A model generated the notes under the pieces. The model searched no databases and had not been told where the DNA came from. It saw only the letters and a program-made list of their open reading frames with translations. 25,951 nucleotides of DNA from contig KN834760.1 in assembly GCA_000827265.1 (NCBI GenBank), positions 338,460 through 364,410 of the forward strand, given 5' to 3'. This DNA comes from Collybiopsis luxurians FD-317 M1 (taxonomy: Eukaryota; Basidiomycota; Agaricomycetes; Agaricales; Omphalotaceae). Below are positions 9,915-19,459 of this stretch, piece after piece; within the stretch, counting starts at the first letter, position 1; each line of letters begins with the position of its first letter. A program made the position numbers and the translations under genes.

Positions 9915-10112
9915 GACAAGTAGATGACGATGATGATAGCTTGTGGCAAAGAAGCCAGAAAAACGCTGAGCGCCTCTGGAATCCATATTCGCACACTTCG
10001 GAAGATCACGTGTCAAGTTCGCCGGATTCCGACATCTCCGTCAACCGGGACCCGCTTCCCAAATTCCTTTTTCACCTGGTCGTGCCAATTCTTCTGCAGC
10101 AGCAAGGGAGCC
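9915..10112. promoter_or_regulatory. shared divergent promoter region
   Basis: At most 198 bp separate the start codons of two divergent intact genes (126 bp if the upstream ATG of the minus gene is used). It contains a palindromic CACGTG E-box (10007-10012) and a CCAAT box on the plus strand (10085-10089), 24 bp before the complex I subunit ATG. CCAAT boxes are bound by the HAP complex in fungi, which often controls respiratory genes; the link here is inference. Confidence 0.6.
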
Positions 10113-11209
10113 ATGTCATCCTTCCAACCAGGCTCAGTCCAAACGCGCCCCTATGTCGATCCTACGCCTCTCCCGGACGATATACCCAAGGTGCAAGAAT
10201 TGGGTGTGACGAGTGGACCGCTCAAGAGCGCTGCTTTTTTTATTGGGGCGTATTGTAAGGAAGTTAATGGTAAGTTTTTGTTTGAGGGGGTGGTTTTTTG
10301 GGGAGGTTGATACTGGGCTGCTGCTACTGCTACTGCTGCTGCAGCTTTGGATGGGGCTTCTTCGTTTTGTGCTCGGGAAGGACGAAGAATACGGGGAACT
10401 TTTGATTGAGGTGTCCGTTGGAATATGTTCGATTGGCTGGTTCTTCCTCCTTCTCAAGGAGTTTTGGATGTCAATCCGCCTGGACTGTCTTGCATTCCCT
10501 TGTCCCGAACGCGCTGAATCGATTGGTTTACACTGGCTAGTCTCTTCACCTCGTTCGCGGTGTTTGCGTGTTTCCCCTTCTACTATTCCCCTCTGGAGGT
10601 TGAAGACTCTAATCTCACTAATCCTGCTACTCACAGAGGACTTTATGCTCTGCAAAGCCGAAAACCGCGACCCCGCGCATTGTTTGAAGGAAGGAAGGAA
10701 GGTGACGAGGTGTGCAACAGAATTGTACGTGCTTTCACTTCCCTCCCCCCTGCCCTTGCCCCTTCATCTTCCCCTTCATCTCCCCCTCCTTTCTCGTTTC
10801 CTCATCCCTGCACTCACCTCCGCCCCTCTATCAGGATCACCAAAATGCGAGAAAACTGCCTGTCGCAATTCCAAGAACACTGGGACTGTTTGGAGCGGAA
10901 TAACCAGGTACGCATACGTCTCTCACTCCTCCTCCCCCTCCCCCTCCAGGCCATCCAACTATATTCTGCTTGCTTATCTGCCTCCGCGTACAGGAATACT
11001 ACCTCTGTAGAAAACCCGAACGGTCGTTGAACGCGTGTATGTTTGAGAAACTCGTACGTTTCCATTCCTTTTCCTTCCCGCATTCACGTATCTTCATATC
11101 GAACTAAACGCTCTCGCAGGGCCTAACGAAAACCATCCCCGGCGCGCCTGAAGGTCAGGTACCGATACACGAGAAGACGAACCCCGTTTTCAAGGCTATT
11201 CAGAAATGA
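10113..11209 (+). CDS. nuo-20.8: NADH:ubiquinone oxidoreductase CHCH subunit (NDUFA8 / 20.8 kDa type)
   Basis: Accessory subunit of mitochondrial complex I, located on the intermembrane-space side and imported by the Mia40 disulfide relay. Five exons: 10113-10269, 10637-10724, 10835-10907, 10994-11053, 11120-11209. All introns are GT-AG and every junction keeps the frame (155 residues). Recognised from PLKSAAFFIGAYCKEVN, DFMLCKAENRDPAHCLKEGR and FEKLGLTKTIPGAPEGQ. Cysteines 48, 58, 68, 78, 90, 100, 111 and 121 form CX9C spacings (48-58-68-78, 90-100, 111-121), the double-CHCH pattern of this family. The length is a little under the human protein (about 172). The first intron is unusually long at 367 nt and contains a CTG/CTA run (about 10318-10343). 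It diverges from the minus-strand gene with a short common promoter. Confidence 0.93.
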
Positions 11210-11575
11210 GAGGGTGGGTTTTTTGAATGCCGTGGATCGCCTACTCTAGACGCAGGCGGAGATATTAATTGCGTTGGTTTTGGGTTGATGCGGAATAGAC
11301 GGAGGGCTGTACGGAGGCGAGTTGAACATGTGAGGCGTGCGGAGTAGGGAGTGGAGGGGGTGAGAAAGGGATGCTGTTGAAGACGCGAGTGAATGCGCGC
11401 GAGATGAATTAGATGTATAATTTAATTCCATTTTTTTTCCTTTGAGCTTTTTGTTGTTTGGTTTGCGGTCGAGTCTGGCAGAATAGCCATGTTGTCAGCT
11501 TCAGAGGCAGGCTTGTGACAGGGTATGAATGTAAGACGATCTAACTCAAAGAGTTATGCAAAGAGTAAGGTGGGA
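11210..11575. other. 3' flank of the complex I gene, no gene
   Basis: Probably 3' untranslated and intergenic sequence. About 11318-11511 recurs, diverged, at 15353-15505. No coding frame supported. Confidence 0.5.
11318..11511 (+). repeat. direct duplicate, copy A
   Basis: Shares long blocks with 15353-15505 in the same orientation: GAGTTGAA-ATGTG-GGCGT, GGGATGCT-GAAGACGCGAG, GAATTAGATGTATAA, TCCTTTGAGC and AGCTTCAGAGGC, in the same order with small gaps. Copy A lies just past the complex I stop codon. Confidence 0.75.
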
Positions 11576-11579
11576 CGCG

Positions 11580-12422
11580 TCTCGGAAGCCATCGAGAAAG
11601 GTGCCTTCGACGGGTGAGCCACACGTTCCCAACAACCGTATTTCAATTTATACTATTTCACTCCACACAGCATCCTCGGCCTAGCCTACACCACAAACTC
11701 CAAATTACAATCCCCCAACTTCTTCCAAACTACTATCTCCGAATTTGTTGTCACGATATCTTCTCCCTCAATTCTCCCTTCTACCTCTCCGCCAACAACG
11801 GCGCCGGCTCCGAACTCTACCTAGGCGGAACTAACACCGATCTCGACAATGCCGGCTTTGAGTATCAGAATCCAGTCAACAAACACCCAGATATTGGAAA
11901 ATATCCAACGCCAGGTTCCAATCGGACTGTGATTGAGGTTGTCGACACAGTGATTCATTCGGTTACGACGATCATCTACTCGTATGGACCGATTGATGCT
12001 GTGAAGGCATTTTGGAAGGATGCAGTTCCGGAGTCAACTGCGTTTGAACTTTGATGCCTCGCCTGGGTTCTACACGATAACTTGAGGTCGGCGAAAGTGG
12101 TACTAAGTCGACTGTCTGGCAGTTGTTCATGTCTTCGTATGCCCTTCGTAGCTTCAATGCCGGTGTCACTGATGGCTCGGGCCAATATTGCGTCGGTGCT
12201 ATCGCCGGCCAAAACCTCGGTCTTGGTAGTACTGCGACATGGCTTGGTGGTGATAGGTAAGGTCAAATCCGACCTCTGCTGTGCGCTAGTGATTTTAATT
12301 CCGTCTTTCCCTCCGAGTCCCTTCCTCCATTGAGCAGCTTTATGAAGAATGTTTATACCATCTTCGACTTTGGAGAAGACCAGGTTAGATTTGCAGGCTC
12401 ATCGGGTCCATCCACTTCGTAA
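11580..12422 (+). pseudogene. A1 aspartic protease (polyporopepsin-like), broken and 5'-truncated
   Basis: The C-terminal part of a secreted pepsin-family protease. Visible blocks: FDG|ILGLAY across a 57-nt intron (11614-11670), SELYLGGTNTD, TTIIYSYGPIDAVKAFW, SFNAGVTDGSGQYCVGAIAG, QNLGLGST, and after another short intron (about 12259-12337) SFMKNVYTIFDFGEDQVRFA, ending at TAA. Damage: a one-base frameshift near 11751-11756; in the second active-site motif the catalytic Asp and Gly of D-S/T-G-T-T are replaced (the text reads IHSVTT); a gap before that motif; TGA at 12053 with a scrambled stretch to about 12140. The N-terminal half with the first active-site DTG, propeptide and signal peptide is absent. 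The splice sites that remain show it came by DNA duplication or decay in place, not from mRNA. Confidence 0.8.
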
Positions 12423-13490
12423 ATACAAGGGAATGCCTACCCTTTGGCGATCAAATTAGAGTACATAGGTGTTCCCTCATTTCATTCCCGTTACCGTCAA
12501 TCAATGCTGGACTCTTTTAACGATTCGTGCTGCTCATCATACCCCGCATCTCCTTTTGTATCATATCCTGCTTTTCACACCCCTGTTCTTTCCCTGCCAC
12601 AATGCCGCACAGACTCGCACGGCGCCTTCTCATTTTACTTACGTAGAGGCGCCGATGTCCTACCATTTAGCAAGTTGCTGATTTGGGATTTAACTTTCCA
12701 GTACTTGTCTACTTTTATATACTTGCTGCTACCGAATGGAATAGGACGGATATTCTTGATTTATTTTCTTCGTTTCGTCAAGGACTTTTCGTCGCGTTTT
12801 CCACGGTTCCTTTCGATTTGTGTAAGGTATTGTGGGCACATTGATACTGTTAAAGATCCTGTCGTGCTTCTGTGACGTACAAAAATGAGAAGGCGGTGGC
12901 CTTGCTGCTTACGTCGCAAAGTCCTTCTGGCCCTGAAGACCTGAAGGGTACTTACCTCTCAAAAGGCGCCTACATCCTTCATGCAAGCATCGAGCTGAGT
13001 CGAGTCTTCAGGGCTAACTGTCCCTGTCATTTCTGTTCATGTCACTCAGCATTACTACCTGTCTCGCTAGCTCTCGCAAGTCATTCCTGTTCATAATACG
13101 CTGCATTTGACGGTAAGGCCTTGAGGACGCAGCTCCCCCCGATTCTCCATTACGACCTTTTGATAAACATCATGGACTCTCCGCACCGGAGAAGAGTGTC
13201 ATCTTCGAGTCTTTCCACCAATCGGCCGCATCGACGTTCTGAGCTTCAATACAGCTAGTATGTATATATATGTAGCGGCAGGATCATCAATCAGCACGAG
13301 AGGGCCACTGCATCGTACAATCGCCGCCGCCAACTGCATACATTCTAAAGTTTGAACATTAGCTGTGGACGACAGCCTCTTTCAAGTAATACATCTGCTT
13401 CGCTGGTCAGCCACTCCGATAAAGGAAGGTAGTATTATGAGATTTGTATAAGTACACGCACCCGTCCTTCGACTGCGGCATTTTTCTTTC
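12423..13490. other. intergenic, no gene seen
   Basis: Open frames at 12444-12875 and 12872-13096 (plus) have no recognisable motif and no matching splice logic. Nothing else supported until the DUF6534 relic promoter. Confidence 0.4.
13447..13454 (+). promoter_or_regulatory. TATA-like box before the DUF6534 relic
   Basis: TATAAGTA lies 91 bp upstream of the relic's ATG at 13545 in otherwise ordinary sequence; a plausible core promoter remnant. Confidence 0.35.
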
Positions 13491-13532
13491 TTCCAGCTTG
13501 CGCATTTTCTCTTCCAGCTTGCTTATTTTCTC
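13491..13532 (+). repeat. 21-bp tandem duplication
   Basis: TTCCAGCTTGCGCATTTTCTC at 13491-13511 is followed at once by a copy at 13512-13532 that differs at two adjacent bases (GC versus TT). It lies in the leader just before the DUF6534 relic's ATG. Confidence 0.85.
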
Positions 13533-13544
13533 AATCACATTATC

Positions 13545-14730
13545 ATGGACGGTTCTTCTCCAGTAGTTAGCAAGGTGCATACAGTTGTCGGTCCCCTGCT
13601 CATTACTGCGATGGTATGCCGGAGTCCTTCCAACTCAGTTCTAGTCTTCTTTCCTGGTCGCCGACATGACTCAATTAGCTCAACACTTTTCTCTACGGCG
13701 TGTGTTTTCTGCAATTTGTAAGGTACTTTACCTCCGGGAATCGAGACCGTTTTTCCATGAAGTGATTTAAGTTCAATTACCTTCATATATGTCGATTCGC
13801 TGATAATTCTACCCAAGACTTTTCATCGCCTGGGAGCTAGTCATTAACACATTCCACTCCGCGATAATAGTGTATATGATATGGCAATTTGTTGTTAGCA
13901 ATTTCGCAAACGAGGCATTCCTTGATACTACTCCATGGTCTATGACTTCAGCGGCTGCATTGAACACTCTGTGCGTCGGCATGCCTTGTGTTTCTAACCC
14001 GATACTCACACAAACCTTCAGCTCCGCATGCCCCATCAAAATTTTTCTTTCGTATCGAGTCAAAAAGCTTTCAGGCTCTTGGATCGTCTTTACTATCCTC
14101 CTCCTTCTCTCCCTCGCTGAGGTATGTACGCTATTGGTGCTGCCGTTGAGTTACGTTGGACAACTACTGACACAAGGCTACCAAGGGGTCACTAGGCCTT
14201 GCTCTGTCAACGGAAACGCTACGAGCAAAAGAGTATATTTTCTCCGCCGATAACCTCAATGGATAACCTGATCATGGCTCCTACAGGCTGGCGGCATTAA
14301 TACGCACTCTCACCACTCTGGAAAGGTGGGATTCCCTCTAACATATCTTCACTATGAACTTAAGTCTTCCTGGCCTACTTCCATAATTGCAGTTGGATAG
14401 CTGTCTCTGTGGCAGTCGATATCACGATCAGGTAGGGCCCCAATTTGGGTCTAGACTTATATACCTTGGGCTTACAGGACATTTTTCTGTTCTTCCGTAG
14501 TGCATGCCTGATTTTTTATCTACACAAAAGGCGCACTGGTGTTCGTCGTACGTGTATTGTACATCATTGCTCGATCCCTCCGGATCAACATTCAGATAGA
14601 CATGGATCATCTGATCTCGCGGTTGATACGAGAAGTCATCGAAAGTGCATCTTTCGCAAGTTTTTTCTCTGTGCGTTCCAATTTGTGTCATTGGAAATGT
14701 TGAACCGGCGACAAGCTAACCAAGGGTTGT
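13545..14730 (+). pseudogene. DUF6534-type integral membrane protein, decayed
   Basis: A multi-exon relic of a basidiomycete membrane-protein family with seven-helix-like topology (function unknown). Exons I can trace: 13545-13613 (MDGSSPVVSKVHTVVGPLL...), 13679-13717 (LNTFLYGVCFLQF), a third ending at 13970 (FIAWELVINTFHS, NFANEAFLDTTPW), 14022-14121 (CPIKIFLSYRVKKLSGSWI), 14177 to about 14263 (TKGSLGLALSTETLRAKEYI), 14393-14431 (WIAVSVAVDITI), 14501 to about 14547 (ACLIFYLHKRRTGVRR) and about 14590-14655 (IDMDHLISRLIREVIESASF). Introns 13614-13678, 13971-14021 and 14122-14176 are clean GT-AG. Damage: a frameshift before LFIAWELV (about 13795-13815), an in-frame TAA at 14264, and no splice joining the last two pieces in frame. 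The family call rests on remembered patterns (TPW, YRVKKLSGS, KRRTGF-like, LIR-x-x-IES). Confidence 0.6.
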
Positions 14731-15352
14731 AAGTAGATCATGGTTCTTATTACGAGCGTACGTCGAACCTTTGTTCCGGAATTTAAACTTGGCTGGAATC
14801 TAAAGCCCCGCAGATTCTATGGCCTGCCACGCTGCTCGTTGCAGTTTTCTCGCTTGTAAGCGCATAACCATAATTGATATCGTTTTTTTTGGTGTGAGAA
14901 TGAATATCGCAATATACCAGCCAGCAGGCAGGGTGTACACGTGTGTACCCCCCAATGTCAATTGTGTCCAAAAAATAATCCTTCTGACGTTCCCGATTGT
15001 AGAAACACATTCCTAGCGGTACGTCTCGATAGTATCTCAGAATTCGAATGTGGGCTTTTTTCCGTCTTTATAGATCCTGAATTCTAGGCAAATCTTGCAA
15101 AGAGAACTTGGGGAGAATATACATTCTATTACAGAAACCAAGGTATGTGTTCACCATAATACATTTGAGGGATGACAGGCTTAATATGTGGTACCTCCTC
15201 AGTCTAACTATGATGAACGAATAAGGAGAGGAATCTCCAATCTCGACGGAAACAGGGGCGCAACTGGTGTTCAAAGCATGCCAACGTCCGCAGCGAACAA
15301 TATGAGTTTGACTATCATATCGACGGACACTGATGATGTTTGAAATGGCGGT
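14731..15352. other. intergenic, possible decayed 3' end of the relic
   Basis: A segment near 14790-14860 might hold the last exon of the DUF6534 relic, but the match is too weak to claim. Otherwise no gene seen. Confidence 0.3.
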
Positions 15353-15505
15353 GAGTTGAAAATGTGTGGCGTACAGCTGGGGAGAGGGGGGCGGGCCGGG
15401 ATGCTTCGAAGACGCGAGCGAATGGCGGTGTTGTGAATTAGATGTATAAATTGAAATTTTTTTCATTCTCCTTTGAGCAACCGTGTCGTCAAGCTTCAGA
15501 GGCGA
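15353..15505 (+). repeat. direct duplicate, copy B
   Basis: The diverged counterpart of 11318-11511, in the same orientation about 4 kb away. It lies between the DUF6534 relic and the P0 fragment, with no recognisable complex I coding sequence in front of it. Confidence 0.75.
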
Positions 15506-15579
15506 ACGAGTTGCTACGCTAGTAATGCAAAGCGAGGGCATAGAAAAAACGGTTCATGTCGTATGTCCGTGGAGGCTTA

Positions 15580-15601
15580 ACTCCCGATTTGGAGTTAAAC
15601 C
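15580..15601. other. short perfect hairpin
   Basis: TTAACTCC and GGAGTTAA (8-bp stem) with a six-base loop, CGATTT. No function assigned; listed as structure only. Confidence 0.5.
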
Positions 15602-15769
15602 ATTGCACATGACGGTTTCGTCATTCTGAGTGACTCATCTTGTCGCGTTGTTCTTTTACTATGTAGATACTATGACTACATAACACTTTCTAAAGTCCAT
15701 TTCCTACTAGCCAGGACCTCAGAGCAATTCAAATGAGATTCTCATCGGAAATCAAGGAGTCAAGCGGGA

Positions 15770-16211
15770 ATCCCACAAGGGTAGCCCAGAGGTACCGACA
15801 CATTCCAACAGTGACAATCTTGACATCAGAAACAATTTTGACGGTACCACAAGTGATCTTGGTGGGGATACCGAGAGCTAGGAAGAAGTCTTTCCGGGTT
15901 CCATACCTGTGTTACCAGCAGGGACTCTGACGTCCTTGGGCGCGAAGGCTCCGGCACAGGCAGGAGCAGCAACCTTGTTGGAGACAATAATGTTGTGAAT
16001 GTCATTGAGGTCACCAGAGGTGAAGACGAAGCCAATATCACCTTGATGTGAGAGAGAGGAGTCTTTTTGAAGCAGGGATGTTCAGAGAGGACAGTTTGGA
16101 GAGCTCTTCGGACCATAGTGTTCTTGCCCATCAGAACAAAACCTTTGCCATGGAGTGCGACTCGAATCTGATGCATCTAGATCGATCTCACATTGTCGAC
16201 ATTAATGACCC
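15770..16211 (-). pseudogene. ribosomal protein P0 (uL10) fragment
   Basis: An inactive fragment of the 60S stalk-base protein P0. The minus strand shows [41 protein letters not shown], then in shifted frames [69 protein letters not shown] and VKIVTVG. This covers roughly residues 35-170 of about 310. Damage: TAG at 16177-16179 just before MHQIRV, a frameshift near 16046, another near 15890, then loss of similarity near 15770. No intron interrupts the preserved stretch, which would fit a processed copy, but I do not know the intron positions of the parent gene. It cannot be functional. Confidence 0.9.
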
Positions 16212-17200
16212 GTAGTGCCGTGTTGCCCACGGCAGTCCCCGACTCTCGAATAGGATGTCAAACAGAGAGTTGTTGGATGTATAGTAAATTACAATTGTAC
16301 ATGGTTACATTCTTTTGCGAAGTTTTTACAGGTAGGATCCATGCATGTTCCATTGAAAGTCCATCTGAAATTATCGTTTTCGCTATGGTACACTGCTCTG
16401 AATGATAGTTTGAATGTATAATCGTCCGATAAAGTTCTCCAAATGGCAGGGCAAGCATTCATTGAATGCATGATGTGTAGCATTTTCTTGGGGTGTCAAG
16501 CATCAGTATGGAAGACTGTCTTGTAAACTAGGTAGGAGATCAATGAAAGTGGATTGAGTTATTAAAATTGACCATTGGAGCTGGTTCAAATGTGTTGGTT
16601 CAAGCATTGAAGAATAGCGATAGGTCGTAGCCAAAAGGAATACTACAGGAAGTCCAAATTCAGCAATGCATTTACTACAAACTGAACGATAATCGTAAGA
16701 AAAACAAGAGGAAGAATTGGAGTTTGATTCGAAATGCCAGCTACCGAACTCCTTCAGTCGACAATAAATCGCTTGAACACCATCTGCCTTCCTCACTGCA
16801 GGGAGCGCTTGGGCAGAGTTGATAGCTCAGACTGGACCATAGATAGAAAATGAGGGGAAAGCCACGGAGGAGGAGAGGAGCATAGAACAGCAAATATATC
16901 ATTTAAACAATTCATGTCTGTAAAGTCACAGATATGTGATAACGACAAAGGCGAACTCGGTGGGAGGAGGAAAGAAGAAGAGACGAGTCGGAGAAATGAC
17001 TCCAATACGACGATACGACACATGATTTAAAATACACATGGACAGCTTATGTTATATAGATCCATCTATAGATCCATCGGGTTCCAAAACACGCAATTTT
17101 TGTACGATCAACGTTCGATCGCTGCAGACAAAACCTTCCTCTCTTGCGAGAGTCGGGGATGAAGATGGAAGCTGAAAAAATAAACATGGATCCCACAGTT
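16212..17200. other. no gene seen; flanked by 12-bp inverted repeats
   Basis: CCCCGACTCTCG at about 16237 and its reverse complement CGAGAGTCGGGG at about 17147 bracket roughly 920 bp of AT-rich sequence without recognised coding content. It might be a decayed non-autonomous DNA element; no target-site duplication is visible. Confidence 0.3.
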
Positions 17201-19459
17201 TATTGACTGCAGTTCACCTGAAGCAGCCGACAAGTCTAGTGCGCCATTGGGCACAACGGCACAATTTCAAACAACACCGTCATTCAGATCTAGCTCCGCT
17301 GAGCAACCTACTGCAAAAAAAACAGCAAACTGAAAGCTCAAATGACAAACCGGGCAAGAAACAAGAACACAAATGCACAGTCTGTAGTTTCTATCTATGT
17401 CCCTGAGCTGCAATGTGCAGTGAAAGAGGTCGGGGCGAGAAAGCTGTTTGTAAACACTTGAGTATTGGTAGTTCTCGAGTTCAATAAAATGGTAAGTTCA
17501 TAGAATTTGTTCATAGTGAAGGAGTGTAAATAAAATGAATGAGCAGATCAAAGCCTTCTGCTAGTGGTGCAGCCGGAAAATAGTACCACAGTTGCCGCTA
17601 GCTGTAGTTGACAAAACGGCACTGTGGTACTGCACCGGAGCCGCCCTTCAAGCAGAAGATAAGACCAAAATGAGGAATGAGGAGGAAGTGGGCTTGTTGT
17701 CGAATAGAATACCAGAGTAATTTAAGGCCTAGATTAGAATCAGCGACGGATATTGCAGAAAAGACTGAGAACGCACCGTGAATTAAACTACTACAACTGT
17801 ATGTACAAATGACAATTCTCAATCCAATATTCCTTTTCCAAATGTCTCAAATAATTTTCGAAGGCATTCATATAAAAATCAAAGGTAAGCAAGAGTGGTA
17901 AGAAGTCTGAGTGATTGCGAGACGTCTGAAACCGAAGCGCTGAAGCGCTGAAGGCGCTTGGTTTTTAGTAAATCGGTTTCATGTCATCTTGAAAGTCATT
18001 GGCTGAGGATTTAACTCATAAACGGGCAGCCCAAAAAGAGATAAACCACGGCTTATCCGGTCTAAAAAAGGCATGTGTGGAGTTGCACCAAAATCTCGGA
18101 AATTAGACTCAGAAGCTCTTTGTACACTAAGAACTCTTGGATTCTGGCCAGATAACATACAAGGTAAATATCTCTCTCCTCTCTTTTTTTATTTCTTCTT
18201 ACAACTTGAAAAACTTGAAAAAATCTCAAATCTCCCCATAAGCCGAAAAAACAGGGGCGGTATCCAATGATGTGGCAGTTACCGATACCGGGTACCGATT
18301 GCACAGCCGTCATAATAATCTTATCTGCCGATAACCCTAGAATACCCGGATTGAGTAGTGCTAACCCTAATTTGCTTTGTTCTCTTCGACGTCGACGTCT
18401 CACTCAACGCATAACAATGCAAGTTTTCCTATACTATGGAGTTTAAATTCAGAGCCTCGAGACTTTCCCATCTAGACAGCTCTACTCCTGCTGTCTCCTC
18501 AAGATTGAATGCACCTTCTCGGTATGGAATATTACTCTCAATCAAAGTATCCGAATCGTCATTGTGAAAATTCGCGATTTACTAGTATTTGTGTATAGCG
18601 TAGAATCCGCGAATAGTTGTACATAGATAAATTCAATGTAATACAGTGGCTGAATCGCCGTCGGAATCAATGTAGTCACTGTAACAGGCTTCAATCAGAA
18701 ATTCATCTCAGGAAAAGATGGCAGCTTCCACTCAGCCCATCATTCAACCCCCCTCTGCGCTATTGGCCTGAAAGTCGCATATAAGAAAAAAATAAAGGTT
18801 GAAAACTACTGCAATCAGAACCTAATATTTCCAGATGAGGTCCATACAATGGTCAAGCCCATTTCTATGCAGAGATAATGGATAGGCCCCTCAAAGTTAA
18901 TATGTGCAGTTCAGGTGGGAGTAGGCGAGCAAGTGAGTTGAGGTCAAGAAACTGTGTTTGCAACGAGCCGGTATCACGTGACCTGCTCCCACAGTTGATC
19001 ACAGACAGGGCACAGCGCGCGATATCAGAATTGCCTTATTTTGAAAAAATTCATTCACACCTCGTTCTAAGTTGCTCTGCCTCAAGCAAAAATGTAGAAA
19101 AATCAATTAGATATATACATATGAGCCTAGAAACTTTGAGCTCCACAGCTGTTGAAAATGGCAGCGCTAGCCACTGCACCTCGCCCGATATCCATAAATC
19201 ACTTCAAAATGAAAATTTCGGTGTCAATACAGAAGGCAAATAGAAAGAAAATGGTAGGAAGATTAGAAAGTGGTCTGAAAAGCATTTATGACTAAGTTTT
19301 TGAGGCAACAAGAGAGACGAAGAGTCTCTTTCTTCTCTTTCTTTTTTTCCTTTTTTGGAAAATTTCCTTTTTGATTTTTTTTCTCTTCGACCACAACAAT
19401 CGGTATCGGGCCCAAAAACAGAGTCGTGAGTAAAAATTTTTTTTAGACGCCCGGAGTTG
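17201..19459. other. intergenic, no gene seen
   Basis: Short open frames (for example 18878-19243 plus, 18062-18403 minus) carry no recognisable motif. There is a small palindromic cluster (AAGCGCTGAAGCGCTGAAGG, about 17935-17960) and repeated ACCGATACC/GGTACCGAT words near 18280-18300. From about 19320 to 19459 the sequence is strongly pyrimidine-rich (CTTTCTTCTC, T runs), typical of fungal promoters of expressed genes, just before the lipoate ligase ATG. Confidence 0.45.

Noticed and set aside
10213..11010. 265-codon plus-strand frame across the complex I gene
   Set aside because: It reads through the introns in a partly wrong frame; the five-exon model recovers a known protein with all its cysteines.
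16258..17023. Several minus-strand frames of 60-100 codons
   Set aside because: No family resemblance or splice continuity; the region is AT-rich and probably non-coding.
18310..18375. TAACCCTA words, telomere-like
   Set aside because: Only isolated copies, not a tandem array; not an interstitial telomere.
18878..19243. 121-codon plus-strand frame
   Set aside because: No recognisable motif, no promoter or intron support, and codon use unlike the intact neighbours; may be chance.
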